From Treponema sp. (GTDB lineage Bacteria; Spirochaetota; Spirochaetia; Treponematales; Treponemataceae): 23,790 nt of DNA. The stretch lies in contig SFOB01000034.1 of the NCBI GenBank assembly GCA_004554075.1, positions 1 to 23,790 on the forward strand. Reading direction: 5' to 3'. The translations under genes were made by a program, and so were the position numbers. Positions within the stretch are counted from its first letter, which is position 1; every line of letters begins with the position of its first letter. Under the pieces are notes generated by a model. That model was given only the letters and a program-made list of their open reading frames with translations, did no database searches and had not been told where the DNA came from. Positions 6,615 to 14,659 of this stretch are shown here, piece after piece.

Positions 6615-7662
6615 CGTTTTCTTCCTTCTGCTTAATTATATTGGCAGCATTCTTCAGATGACTGTAATCTGTCATACCAAGTGTAAGGTTCCATTCCTGG
6701 AGCTTTTCCTTGATTTCCTGCAGACTCTTCTTTCCAAAGTTTCTTGTCTTTGCAATGTCATCTTCAGTTTTCTTAGTTAATTCGCCGATTGTACGAATAT
6801 TTGCATTCTTCAAACAATTTGATGAACGTACTGAAAGCTCGAGTTCCTCAACAGGTGTGTCGAGAATCTTCTTGATTGTCTCGTCACCCTCATCACCTTC
6901 ATCACCACCAGAAATCTCACTATCGTTGAAGTTAACAAAAATTGCAAAATGATCTTTAGCAATTTTAGCTGCTTCACCAAGTGCATTTACAGGTGAAATT
7001 GTTCCATCAGTCCAAATCTCAAGAACAAGCTTATCGTAGTCATTGCGCTGACCTACACGACAAGGCTCAATAGAATATTTTACTTTTGGAACAGGAGTGA
7101 AAATGGCATCCATAGGAATTGTACCAACAACTTCTATGTAATGTTCATTCGTTTCTGCAGGTACGTATCCTCTACCAAGGTCAACCTGAATTTCAATATC
7201 AAGCTGAGCGCCTTCCATCATTGTAAAGATTACCTGATCCTTAGTCTTGACTTCAAGCTGTCCTTCCTTAGCAAAATTATCACTCTTTACTACACCAGGA
7301 CCTTTGAATTCATACTGAATAGTGTCTGATTCAACGTCTTCTGGCAAGCACAACCGTATCATCTTAAGACTGTTGATAATCTCAAGTGTATCTTCAGCTA
7401 CATTTGGAATTGCTTCAAATTCACTGGAAATAATATGAGAAATTCCACTCTCATCATAAGATGTGATACGGATAGAGGTAATTGCATAACCTTGGATAGA
7501 TGACAACAATACTCTTCTTAAAGTGTTTCCAACTGTTGTACCAAAACCTGTTTCAAACGGGTAGGCATAAAACTTCTGATAATTCGGATTGGTACTGTCA
7601 ATCGGTTCAAATGAAATACCTTTAGGTTTTTTGAAACCTTTAAGCAAGTTTTTGCGAGCCAT
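6604..7662 (-). CDS. rpoA: RNA polymerase alpha subunit
   Basis: Alpha dimerises to nucleate RNA polymerase assembly, and its C-terminal domain binds UP elements and activators. The 352-residue protein shows the dimerisation motif GNTLRRVLLSSIQGYA (45-60) and the C-terminal domain with VRSSNCL. Arg279 there is the counterpart of E. coli R265, which contacts DNA. GKKSLQEIKEKL completes the helix-hairpin-helix. The interdomain linker holds an acidic GGDEGDEGDE run (252-261). A 20-residue extension past the usual LGM end is Lys/Asn/Glu-rich. AGAGGAG precedes the ATG. Confidence 0.98.
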   Translation of the reverse strand: MARKNLLKGFKKPKGISFEPIDSTNPNYQKFYAYPFETGFGTTVGNTLRRVLLSSIQGYAITSIRITSYDESGISHIISSEFEAIPNVAEDTLEIINSLKMIRLCLPEDVESDTIQYEFKGPGVVKSDNFAKEGQLEVKTKDQVIFTMMEGAQLDIEIQVDLGRGYVPAETNEHYIEVVGTIPMDAIFTPVPKVKYSIEPCRVGQRNDYDKLVLEIWTDGTISPVNALGEAAKIAKDHFAIFVNFNDSEISGGDEGDEGDETIKKILDTPVEELELSVRSSNCLKNANIRTIGELTKKTEDDIAKTRNFGKKSLQEIKEKLQEWNLTLGMTDYSHLKNAANIIKQKEENDES

Positions 7663-7677
7663 CTAAACTCCTCTTTA

Positions 7678-8274
7678 TTATTTAGAATAATATTCAACAA
7701 TAAGGTTCTCTTTAACTGCGTAGTCAATGTCTGAACGAGCAGCCAAGTTTACAACCTTTCCAGTAAATTTCTCAGCATCTACTTCGAGCCAACCAGGAAC
7801 AACCTTGTCGCCATTAGCGAGAACGATTGTTTTGATTCCAGCAGAAGTTCTGCTTTCTTCTTTGATGGAAATCTCATCGCCTACCTTTACGAGGTAAGAA
7901 GGAATATCAACCTTCTTTCCATTTACAGTAATGTGACCATGGCTTACCATCTGTCTAGCCTGCTGACGAGTCTTAGCGAATCCCATTCTATAAACAACAT
8001 TGTCAAGACGAGATTCAAGAATCTGCAGCAAAACTTCACCAGTTACGCCAGTCTTTTTTGTAGCCATTACATAGTACTTGCGGAACTGCTTTTCGAGAAC
8101 ACCATAGATGAAGCGGAGCTTCTGCTTTTCTGTAAGCTGAAGACCATATTCAGACTTCTTAGCGCGTCTAACTTCTTTCTGATTTCTCTTTGATTCCTTT
8201 GTATAACCCATTACAACCGGGTTGATACCCAAGGCTTTACATCTCTTTAAGAGAGGCTGTGTGCTTTTACCCAT
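7678..8274 (-). CDS. rpsD: Small subunit ribosomal protein uS4
   Basis: uS4 is a primary 16S rRNA binder that nucleates 30S body assembly and, in many bacteria, represses its own operon. The S4/Hsp alpha-L RNA-binding domain is clear at about 95-155 (LESRLDNVVYRMGFAKTR, MVSHGHITVNGKKVDIPSY). The N-terminus has a single Cys (RCKALGINP), so it lacks the four-cysteine zinc site and is the zinc-free type. At 198 residues its length is normal. The gap is 15 bp to rpoA and 19 bp from rpsK. Confidence 0.97.
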   Translation of the reverse strand: MGKSTQPLLKRCKALGINPVVMGYTKESKRNQKEVRRAKKSEYGLQLTEKQKLRFIYGVLEKQFRKYYVMATKKTGVTGEVLLQILESRLDNVVYRMGFAKTRQQARQMVSHGHITVNGKKVDIPSYLVKVGDEISIKEESRTSAGIKTIVLANGDKVVPGWLEVDAEKFTGKVVNLAARSDIDYAVKENLIVEYYSK

Positions 8275-8293
8275 AACGTATTCTCCTTAAGAT

Positions 8294-8674
8294 TTACATG
8301 CGTCGAGTCTTACGAGGACGACAGCCATTGTGAGGAATTGGAGTAACATCAGAAATAGACTTTACTCTCAAGCCCATAGCACCAATAGAACGGATAGCGT
8401 TTTCACGACCCATTCCTGGTCCCTTTACATATACGTGAACTTCACGCAAACCGTAACTTGCAGCCTTCTGAAGAGCTGTTTCAGCAACTGACTGTGCTGC
8501 AAATGGAGTAGATTTCTTTGCTCCACGGAATCCGAGTCCGCCAGAAGATGCCCAAGAAAGAGCATTTCCCTTCATGTCTGTTACAGTTACGATAGTATTA
8601 TTGAACGTAGCCTGGATATATACATTTCCTTCGTATACGCTCTTTTTTTCCTTTCGTTTCTTAACGGTAGCCAT
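8294..8674 (-). CDS. rpsK: Small subunit ribosomal protein uS11
   Basis: uS11 lines the 30S platform near the mRNA exit and E-site. Its 126 residues show YIQATFNNTIVTVTDMKGN, the SSGGLGFRGAKKSTPFAAQ block, and the end PIPHNGCRPRKTRRM, all family hallmarks. The basic start (VKKRKEKK) is normal. It lies between rpsM (15 bp) and rpsD (19 bp), the usual alpha-operon order. Confidence 0.98.
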   Translation of the reverse strand: MATVKKRKEKKSVYEGNVYIQATFNNTIVTVTDMKGNALSWASSGGLGFRGAKKSTPFAAQSVAETALQKAASYGLREVHVYVKGPGMGRENAIRSIGAMGLRVKSISDVTPIPHNGCRPRKTRRM

Positions 8675-8689
8675 TATCTATCCTCCGCC

Positions 8690-9058
8690 TTATGCTTTCT
8701 TCTTGTTAGCAACAGTCTTCTTCTTACCCTTACGAGTACGTGCGTTTGTACGAGTTCTCTGACCGCGTACTGGAAGACCATGCTTGTGACGAAGACCACG
8801 ATAGCAACCAATATCCATCAAACGCTTAAGGTTAAGACCGATTTCAGAACGAAGACGTCCTTCAGTCTTGTATTCAGCGTCCATGATTTCACGAATTCTT
8901 GCCAATTCATCCTGTGTAAGATCATTAGCCATTTTAGTTGGTTCAATCTTAGCTTTCTCGCAGATTTCTTCTGCAGATGAACGGCCGATACCATAAATAT
9001 AAGTTAAAGCAATTCTAACATGCTTATTTGGGATATCAACTCCCGCAATTCGAGCCAT
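8690..9058 (-). CDS. rpsM: Small subunit ribosomal protein uS13
   Basis: uS13 sits in the 30S head, bridges to the 50S subunit, and its tail contacts P-site tRNA. Recognised by MARIAGVDIPNKHVRIALTY, the helix-hairpin-helix YGIGRSSAEEI, CYRGLRHKHGLPVRGQRT, and a lysine-rich tail. Length is 122 residues, as expected. It follows rpmJ by 17 bp. Confidence 0.98.
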   Translation of the reverse strand: MARIAGVDIPNKHVRIALTYIYGIGRSSAEEICEKAKIEPTKMANDLTQDELARIREIMDAEYKTEGRLRSEIGLNLKRLMDIGCYRGLRHKHGLPVRGQRTRTNARTRKGKKKTVANKKKA

Positions 9059-9075
9059 CTGTTTCTCCTTAAGCC

Positions 9076-9189
9076 TTAGCCCTGTCTCTGCTTATGTTTT
9101 GGGTTTGAACAAATGATACGAATAATACCATTTCTCTTAATAACCTTACACTTGTCACAGATAGGTTTTACACTGGTTCGTACTTTCAT
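9076..9189 (-). CDS. rpmJ: Large subunit ribosomal protein bL36, zinc type
   Basis: This 37-residue protein begins MKVRTSVKPICDKCKVIKR and ends NPKHKQRQG. It keeps the zinc ligands C11, C14, C27 and H32, so it is the zinc-binding form of bL36, which stabilises 23S rRNA folding in the 50S subunit. GGGGG about 7-8 nt upstream of the ATG is an unusual G-only ribosome binding site. It is separated from secY by 134 bp containing a hairpin and a possible promoter. The adk, map and infA genes found at this point in many bacteria are absent. Confidence 0.97.
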   Translation of the reverse strand: MKVRTSVKPICDKCKVIKRNGIIRIICSNPKHKQRQG

Positions 9190-9212
9190 ATAAAAGCCCC
9201 CATGAGAATATT

Positions 9213-9258
9213 TTTTACCGAATCTTAGGCACCTCGCAATGAGAGCAATTCGGTAAAA
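9213..9258 (-). promoter_or_regulatory. Conserved-looking hairpin in the secY-rpmJ spacer
   Basis: TTTTACCGAAT and ATTCGGTAAAA form a perfect 11-bp stem (9248-9258 with 9213-9223) with a 24-nt loop that itself holds a CTC/GAG mini-stem. On the minus strand the stem is followed by A-rich sequence and not T, so it is not an intrinsic terminator. It ends 23 nt before the rpmJ start. A ribosomal-protein binding site or an mRNA processing site are possibilities. Confidence 0.55.
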
Positions 9259-9261
9259 GAT

Positions 9262-9270
9262 AATATATCA
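9262..9270 (-). promoter_or_regulatory. Possible internal promoter of the alpha operon (extended -10 only)
   Basis: On the minus strand, TGA followed by TATATT makes an extended -10 (TGnTATATT). The -35 position (9285-9290, AGAAAA) is poor. If active, transcription would begin near 9255, inside the 5' arm of the hairpin at 9213-9258, and would serve rpmJ through the zinc-ribbon gene. Confidence 0.25.
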
Positions 9271-9323
9271 CATATTCCCAGTTCTTTTCTACTGCTAATT
9301 CGCGAATTTTCTAAAAATTTATT

Positions 9324-10658
9324 TTAGAGATTTCGTGATCTGATTTTGCCCTTCTTAGTAAGTCCTTCATGATGATGCATTTTAAGGAGAGCCTCAACCT
9401 GACTCATTGTGTCAAGATCAACACCAATCAAGATGATAAGTGAAGTTCCTCCCATCAACTGGGCTACTGACTGCGGGAATCCGAACCAGCTCTGAATGAG
9501 GGTTGGAATAATTGCAATCAATGCAAGGAACAATGAACCTGGTAATATAAGTCTGTTCAATATTTTTGTAAGGTACTCTTCTGTCTTATCTGTACGCACA
9601 CCCGGAATGGAGCCGCCGTTTTCACGGATGTTCTTTGCAATTTCTGTAGGGTTCAGGGTTACCTGAGTGTAGAAGTAAGCAAAGAAGATAATAAGAATTA
9701 CCAATATTATATTGTACCACTTTCCATTAGGAGTAAGAACTCTTGCGATAGAACTAATCCATCTTGCAGAATTTTCTCCCTTTGCAACTGACTGTACAAA
9801 CATCAGAGGCATTGTAAGAATAGAGTTTGCAAAAATCAAAGGAATAACGTTTGAAGGGTTAACCTTGAAAGGAATGTATGTGCTCTGTCCGCCATACATT
9901 TTTCTTCCTACTACGCGCTTAGCATAGTGTACCGGAATCTTTCTCTGTCCAGACTCTTCATAAATTACAAGTCCGATAATTGCAATGAACATGATGATTA
10001 CGAGAATAATGAATACAAGCTGTATTTCGCCAGCCACTCTTTTCTGGTGAAGTTCAATAATTGCATTAGGCAAGCGGGCAACGATACCTGCGAAAATCAT
10101 CATGGAAATACCATTTCCAATACCACGTGCTGTAATCTGGTCGCCTAACCAAACAGTAACCATAGAACCAGTTGTAACAGTTACGAGGAAGAGGGCCTTG
10201 AAGGCCATCTTGTTCTCGAGAACGATACAACCAGGGATACTGTTTGCATAAACTGACATACCCCAGGCCTGGATAAGACATACAATGATTGTTCCGATAC
10301 GAGTGTACTGAGCAATCTTTCTCTGTCCGCCATCTTCCTGAGATATGCGTTTAAGAGCAGGGAAAATAATCACAGCAAGCTGCATAATAATCTGCGTTGA
10401 GATATAAGGCATTACACCAAGCATCAAGATAGAGAAGTTTGAGAAAGCTCCTCCTACGAAGAAGTCCATATAACTTGCGAATGAATTCTTATTCTGCGCA
10501 GCTAAATCGTCAAAGTATTTAATAAGAACATTTGCATCAATTCCTGGTACTGTAAGTACAGATCCCAAACGGAAAACTGCAAGAATCAGGAATGTAAAGA
10601 ACAAACGATCTCTTATTTCTTTAACTTTAAACATATTTACAATTGGATTGCTTGCCAT
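9324..10658 (-). CDS. secY: Preprotein translocase subunit SecY
   Basis: SecY is the channel subunit of the inner-membrane SecYEG translocon. The 444-residue protein has about ten transmembrane helices. Family motifs include FRLGSVLTVPGID near the start, the TM2 segment ILMLGVMPYISTQIIMQL, RGIGNGISMMIFAGI in the central region and the cytoplasmic loop PGVRTDKTEEYL. The plug and pore residues appear intact. It follows rplO by 13 bp, as in most bacteria. Confidence 0.98.
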   Translation of the reverse strand: MASNPIVNMFKVKEIRDRLFFTFLILAVFRLGSVLTVPGIDANVLIKYFDDLAAQNKNSFASYMDFFVGGAFSNFSILMLGVMPYISTQIIMQLAVIIFPALKRISQEDGGQRKIAQYTRIGTIIVCLIQAWGMSVYANSIPGCIVLENKMAFKALFLVTVTTGSMVTVWLGDQITARGIGNGISMMIFAGIVARLPNAIIELHQKRVAGEIQLVFIILVIIMFIAIIGLVIYEESGQRKIPVHYAKRVVGRKMYGGQSTYIPFKVNPSNVIPLIFANSILTMPLMFVQSVAKGENSARWISSIARVLTPNGKWYNIILVILIIFFAYFYTQVTLNPTEIAKNIRENGGSIPGVRTDKTEEYLTKILNRLILPGSLFLALIAIIPTLIQSWFGFPQSVAQLMGGTSLIILIGVDLDTMSQVEALLKMHHHEGLTKKGKIRSRNL

Positions 10659-10671
10659 GTTCTACTCCGCC

Positions 10672-11154
10672 TTATTTTGCTTCTTCAGCAGCAGCTTCAG
10701 CAACTTTTACTGAACCGCCAGCCTTTTCGATTTTTGCTTTTGCAGACTCAGAAACTTTGTCAACAACTACGTTCAATTTCTTTGTAACTTCGCCATTTCC
10801 AAGAATCTTAACAAGCGGATTGCTCTTCAATGAAAGGAATCCCTTTGCAGCAAGAGCTGCCTTGTCTACAGTTGCGCCATCATCGAATTTAGCATCAAGA
10901 AGCTCAACATTTATACATACATATTCTTTCTTAAAAGGATAGTTTGAGAAACCTTTGCGTGCAATACGTCTGTAAAGAGGCATCTGTCCACCTTCAAAAC
11001 CTACGTAAGGACCTGCCTTACCAGATCTTGACTGCTGACCTTTGTTACCCTTACCAGCAGTTGTACCGAGTCCTGAAGAAGAACCACGACCAACACGCTT
11101 AGGATTTTTGTTAGCACCCTGAGGAGCGCTAAGAATTGGATTATACTCTGCCAT
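10672..11154 (-). CDS. rplO: Large subunit ribosomal protein uL15
   Basis: uL15 is a late-assembling 50S protein. Recognised by the Gly-rich N-terminal extension (KRVGRGSSSGLGTTAGKGNK and GPYVGFEGGQMPLYRRIARKG). It has 160 residues, slightly longer than the usual 145-150 because of a short Ala/Glu tail (VAEAAAEEAK). One base separates it from rpmD. Confidence 0.97.
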   Translation of the reverse strand: MAEYNPILSAPQGANKNPKRVGRGSSSGLGTTAGKGNKGQQSRSGKAGPYVGFEGGQMPLYRRIARKGFSNYPFKKEYVCINVELLDAKFDDGATVDKAALAAKGFLSLKSNPLVKILGNGEVTKKLNVVVDKVSESAKAKIEKAGGSVKVAEAAAEEAK

Positions 11155-11155
11155 T

Positions 11156-11338
11156 TTAGATCTCCTCTACCTTTACAAGGTGTGATACAGCAGCAACCAT
11201 ACCACGAACAGCATCTGTGTCTGGGAGTGTATTAGAAGAAGAAATCTTCTTAAGTCCAAGACTGCGAACTGTCGCTTTCTTTTCTGGTTTCTGACCAATT
11301 ACGCTTTTAATTAATGTAACTTTCAACTGCTTAGCCAT
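11156..11338 (-). CDS. rpmD: Large subunit ribosomal protein uL30
   Basis: uL30 is a small 50S protein. The 60 residues show LKVTLIKSVIGQKPEKKATV and SLGLKKISSSNTLPDTDAVRGMV, the standard short bacterial form. It lies between rpsE (3-bp gap) and rplO (1-bp gap), the normal spc order. Confidence 0.96.
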   Translation of the reverse strand: MAKQLKVTLIKSVIGQKPEKKATVRSLGLKKISSSNTLPDTDAVRGMVAAVSHLVKVEEI

Positions 11339-11341
11339 ACA

Positions 11342-11857
11342 TTAACCCCACAACTCGTCCAGAGTTTTACCTCTGTTGGCAGCAACCTTCTTTGCGTCCA
11401 TAAGCTTTGAGATTGCATCAAATGTTGCGCGAACAACATTTACTGCTGAGTTAGAACCCAAAGACTTAGACTGAACGTCTGTTGCACCAGCTGCATCCAT
11501 AATTGCACGTACAGTACCACCAGCGATAATTCCAGTACCGGAACAAGCTGGCATAAGCAATACTTCAGAACTCTTGTATTTACCAATGATTTCGTGTGGC
11601 AAAGTGCCGTTCTTCATAGGAATTACTACAAGATTTCTCTTTGCACGATCAATACTCTTCTTAATAGCTTCAGATACGTCATTAGCTTTACCAAGTCCGT
11701 ATCCTACGCGACCTTTTCCATCTCCAACAACAGTAAGAGCAGAGAAAGACATACGACGTCCACCCTTTACAGTCTTACATGTTCTGTTAAGAGTAACGAG
11801 CTTTTCTACAAACTCCTTCTCTTTTGGATCTTTATCAAAGTTTTTCTGATGTTCCAT
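11342..11857 (-). CDS. rpsE: Small subunit ribosomal protein uS5
   Basis: uS5 acts at the mRNA entry tunnel and in decoding accuracy. The 171-residue protein shows the double-stranded-RNA-binding loop TVKGGRRMSFSALTVVGDG, which is also the spectinomycin-contact loop, then GRVGYGLGKANDV, and the C-terminal domain GTGIIAGGTVRAIMDAAG. No unusual substitution is evident. Eight bp separate it from rplR. Confidence 0.98.
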   Translation of the reverse strand: MEHQKNFDKDPKEKEFVEKLVTLNRTCKTVKGGRRMSFSALTVVGDGKGRVGYGLGKANDVSEAIKKSIDRAKRNLVVIPMKNGTLPHEIIGKYKSSEVLLMPACSGTGIIAGGTVRAIMDAAGATDVQSKSLGSNSAVNVVRATFDAISKLMDAKKVAANRGKTLDELWG

Positions 11858-11865
11858 AATAACTC

Positions 11866-12228
11866 CTAGAATTCGATACCAGCTTTACGGGCACCATCAG
11901 CGAAAGCTTTTACAACACCATGATAGAGGTAACCGTTACGGTCGAAAACAACCTTAGTTACATTCTTTTCCTTAAGGCGTGCTCCAAAAGCTTCACCAAG
12001 CTTTGCAGCTCCATCAGTATTTGGCTTAAGAGCAGCAAATTCTTTTTCCAAAGTTGAGATTGAAGCTAAAGTCTTTCCTTCATTATCATCAATTACCTGA
12101 ACAGAAATGTTCTTGTTACTGCGAGTGATAGTCATTCTTGGTCTATCTGCAGTTCCGAAAATTGACTTACGGATATGAATCTTTCTGTGCAAGCGTTTTC
12201 TGTTTTTATCGTTCATCTTCTTAAACAT
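11866..12228 (-). CDS. rplR: Large subunit ribosomal protein uL18
   Basis: uL18 binds 5S rRNA in the central protuberance. Its 120 residues include KNRKRLHRKIHIRKSIFG, DRPRMTITRSNKNISVQ and the end FDRNGYLYHGVVKAFADGAR, all family marks. AAGGTG, 7 nt before the first ATG, supports the start at 12228 over the internal Met5. Confidence 0.97.
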   Translation of the reverse strand: MFKKMNDKNRKRLHRKIHIRKSIFGTADRPRMTITRSNKNISVQVIDDNEGKTLASISTLEKEFAALKPNTDGAAKLGEAFGARLKEKNVTKVVFDRNGYLYHGVVKAFADGARKAGIEF

Positions 12229-12239
12229 ATAGCTTCACC

Positions 12240-12779
12240 TTATTTAACACCAGTCTTACCGACTTTACGTCTGATAACTTCGTTGTCATAACGAATACCC
12301 TTTCCTTTGTAAGGTTCAGGTTTTCGCAACTTACGAATCTGAGAACTGAATTCTCCAACCAACTGCTTGTCGATACCTGAAATTGTAAGCTTTCCATCTG
12401 GAGTTGCAACAACTGTAAGTCCTTCTGGAATGATTGCAATGTAGTCACTTGAGTAACCCAGGTTCATTACAAGTTCTTTACCTTTTACTTCTGCACGGTA
12501 ACCAACACCAGTGATAACGAGTGTCTTAGTGAAACCTTCAGTTACACCCTTTACCATGTTGCTGATAAGGCTTCTGTAAAGTCCATGATAAGCATTTGTC
12601 TGCTTAGCAGAATTCTTAGTTGTAAGAACAACTTCTGTTCCTTCAACCTTGATTTCAATTTCATCATGGAAGCTCTGCTTGAGCTCGCCTTTTGGTCCTT
12701 TTACAGAAATAAGACCGTTTGCAACGTTTACTGTTACACCTGCTGGAATAGCAACAGGAAGTTTACCAACTTTAGACAT
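12240..12779 (-). CDS. rplF: Large subunit ribosomal protein uL6
   Basis: uL6 supports the 50S stalk base and the GTPase region. The 179-residue protein has MSKVGKLPVAIPAGV at the start, GVTEGFTKTLVITGVGYRAE in the middle, and the C-terminal RKPEPYKGKGIRYDNEVIRRK signature. An unusually strong ribosome binding site, GGAGGAGGAA, stands before its ATG. It follows rpsH by 15 bp. Confidence 0.98.
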   Translation of the reverse strand: MSKVGKLPVAIPAGVTVNVANGLISVKGPKGELKQSFHDEIEIKVEGTEVVLTTKNSAKQTNAYHGLYRSLISNMVKGVTEGFTKTLVITGVGYRAEVKGKELVMNLGYSSDYIAIIPEGLTVVATPDGKLTISGIDKQLVGEFSSQIRKLRKPEPYKGKGIRYDNEVIRRKVGKTGVK

Positions 12780-12794
12780 TTCTTCCTCCTCCTA

Positions 12795-13193
12795 TTACCA
12801 AACAGTACATACCAATTCGCCACCAACCATCTTTTCTGTAGCCTTCTTACCAGTTGTTACACCTGAAGAAGTAGAAACGATGATTGTACCATAACCGTTA
12901 TAAACGCGTGGCAAATCTTTGTAACCAGAATAAACGCGGCGACCTGGTGTAGAGATTTTCTTTACACCGTGGATAACCGGATTATTATCATCATCATATT
13001 TCAAGAAAATGCGAAGTGTGTTCTTTCCTTCTTCCTGAATCTTCTTAAAGTTTTTGATGTATCCTTCTGTCTTGAGAATCTTTACGATTTCAAGCTTAAG
13101 TTTTGATGCAGGAACATCTACTTTTTCGTGGCGGGCCATAGCCGCATTACGAACCTTAGTGAGCATGTCTGCTACTGGATCTGATGCACTCAT
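12795..13193 (-). CDS. rpsH: Small subunit ribosomal protein uS8
   Basis: uS8 is a primary binder of the 16S central domain. In E. coli it is the translational repressor of the spc operon, and whether it does so here is unknown. The 132 residues show DPVADMLTKVRNAAMARHE, the central GVKKISTPGRRVYSG block and the C-terminal GTIIVSTSSGVTTGKKA. It lies between the uS14 and uL6 genes, the normal order. Confidence 0.98.
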   Translation of the reverse strand: MSASDPVADMLTKVRNAAMARHEKVDVPASKLKLEIVKILKTEGYIKNFKKIQEEGKNTLRIFLKYDDDNNPVIHGVKKISTPGRRVYSGYKDLPRVYNGYGTIIVSTSSGVTTGKKATEKMVGGELVCTVW

Positions 13194-13202
13194 TTCTATC
13201 TC

Positions 13203-13388
13203 CTACCAACTTGATTTTGTAACGCCAGGAAGCTGGCCTTCGCTTGCCAATTTGCGGAAGCAGATACGACACATCTTAAACTTACGCAAATATCCACGTG
13301 GACGACCGCAAATCTGACAGCGGTTGTACTCGCGTGTCTGATATTTCTGCTTGCGGGCTGCTTTAATTAACAATGATTTCTTTGCCAT
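13203..13388 (-). CDS. rpsZ: Small subunit ribosomal protein uS14, zinc type
   Basis: This is the short, zinc-binding form of uS14 (61 residues), located in the 30S head. Two CxxC knuckles are present, RCQICG and MCRICF, spaced as in the type Z family, and RPRGYLRKF lies between them. It sits between rplE (7 bp) and rpsH (9 bp), the usual location. Confidence 0.97.
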   Translation of the reverse strand: MAKKSLLIKAARKQKYQTREYNRCQICGRPRGYLRKFKMCRICFRKLASEGQLPGVTKSSW

Positions 13389-13395
13389 ACTTCAC

Positions 13396-13947
13396 CTACT
13401 TGCGGAAAGGCATATTGAACTTTGTAAGAAGTGCTTTTGCTTCAGCATCTGTGTTTGCACTTGTTACAAAAGTGATATTCATACCAGCAATCTTTGTGAT
13501 CTTATCAAAGTCGATTTCTGGGAATATCAACTGTTCAGTAATACCAACAGAGAAATTACCATGACCATCAAAACCAGTAGCTTTGATTCCACGGAAATCC
13601 TTAATACGTGGGAATGCAACATTGATGAGACGATCAAGGAACTCATACATAATGTCTCCACGCAATGTTACCATTGCGCCCACTTCATTGCCCTCACGCA
13701 GTTTGAAGTTAGCGATACTCTTCTTTGCCTTTGTCTTAACAGCCTTCTGACCTGTGATTGCTGTGAGGTCAGCTACTGCGGCATCAAGGAGTTTCTTATT
13801 TGTGAGAGCTTCACCAACACCCATACTTACAACAATCTTCTTAATTGCAGGAATCTGCATTGGAGTTGTGTAAGAGAACTCTTTCATAAGAGCCGGTGCG
13901 ATTTCGTCTTTATAGACTTTCTTAAGCCGAGGTACGTAATTTGCCAT
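13396..13947 (-). CDS. rplE: Large subunit ribosomal protein uL5
   Basis: uL5 binds 5S rRNA and touches P-site tRNA. With the ATG at 13947 the protein is 183 residues beginning MANYVPRLKKVYKDEI, the family start, followed by KIVVSMGVGEA and FPRIKDFRGI. An upstream in-frame ATG at 13965 would add six non-family residues from inside rplX. I reject it because the 13947 ATG overlaps the rplX stop as TAATG, the usual coupled arrangement. Confidence 0.97.
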   Translation of the reverse strand: MANYVPRLKKVYKDEIAPALMKEFSYTTPMQIPAIKKIVVSMGVGEALTNKKLLDAAVADLTAITGQKAVKTKAKKSIANFKLREGNEVGAMVTLRGDIMYEFLDRLINVAFPRIKDFRGIKATGFDGHGNFSVGITEQLIFPEIDFDKITKIAGMNITFVTSANTDAEAKALLTKFNMPFRK

Positions 13948-14261
13948 TACAGAACATCTCCACATTTACGGCAAACGCGAACTTTCTTGTCGCCGTCGAT
14001 TTTATAACCAATCTTTGTAGGACCGCATTTTTTACATACGATTGCTACATTTGAAATATTAAGAGGAGCTTCGATCTCAGCGATACCGCCCTGATCCTGC
14101 TGACTCTTCTTTTTCATTGCCTTCTTAACGATATTTACACCAGAAACAACAACACGTTCTTTCTTGAGGTCAACACGAACAACTTCTCCGCGCTTTCCCT
14201 TATCTTTTCCGGCAATTACTTCTACTGTATCGTTCTTGCGGATTTTTGATTTAGTCAACAT
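13947..14261 (-). CDS. rplX: Large subunit ribosomal protein uL24
   Basis: uL24 starts 50S assembly and has a KOW domain, seen as IRKNDTVEVIAGKDKGKRGEV. The C-terminal half carries two CxxC pairs, CKKC and CRKC, that could hold zinc, a form known in several phyla. I place the start at ATG 14261, not 14267: AAGGAG ends only 2 nt before the first ATG but 8 nt before the second, and MLTKSKIRKND fits the family start. Its stop overlaps the rplE ATG by one base. Confidence 0.95.
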   Translation of the reverse strand: MLTKSKIRKNDTVEVIAGKDKGKRGEVVRVDLKKERVVVSGVNIVKKAMKKKSQQDQGGIAEIEAPLNISNVAIVCKKCGPTKIGYKIDGDKKVRVCRKCGDVL

Positions 14262-14273
14262 ATTCATTTCTCC

Positions 14274-14642
14274 TTAAAGAACTTCCGGAGCAAGTGAAAT
14301 GATCTTCATAAAGTCCATATCACGGAGCTCACGAGCTACAGGTCCGAAAATACGCTTACCCTTAGGGTTCTTGCTATCGTCTACGATAACGCAAGCGTTA
14401 TCATCGAAACGGATATAAGTTCCGTCTGGGCGACGGTATTCCTTTGCCTGACGTACAATTACAGCTTTCTCAATTGTACCCTTTTTGATAGTAGATGTAG
14501 GAATTGCATCCTTAATAGCTACTACTACGATATCGCCGATACCTGCGTATCTACGATGTGAACCGCCGATAACCTTAATACACTGAGCAATTTTAGCTCC
14601 AGAGTTATCAGCAACTGTCATACATGACTGCATCTGAATCAT
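14274..14642 (-). CDS. rplN: Large subunit ribosomal protein uL14
   Basis: uL14 forms an intersubunit bridge and is the binding site of the silencing factor RsfS. The 122 residues start MIQMQSCMTVADNSGAK and contain the RRYAGIGDIVVVAIKDA block and the GTYIRFDDNACVIV segment, as in the family. It follows rpsQ by 17 bp. Confidence 0.98.
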   Translation of the reverse strand: MIQMQSCMTVADNSGAKIAQCIKVIGGSHRRYAGIGDIVVVAIKDAIPTSTIKKGTIEKAVIVRQAKEYRRPDGTYIRFDDNACVIVDDSKNPKGKRIFGPVARELRDMDFMKIISLAPEVL

Positions 14643-14659
14643 AATTCTAACTCCTTCGC

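Noticed and set aside
9211..9260. secY-rpmJ hairpin as an intrinsic terminator
   Set aside because: On the transcribed strand the stem is followed by A residues and not T, and downstream genes need the transcript.
13351..14007. 218-codon open frame on the plus strand across rplE
   Set aside because: It is antisense to rplE and part of rplX, its product is Cys/His/Phe-rich with no family resemblance, and no ribosome binding site is present. It reflects the codon bias of the real gene.
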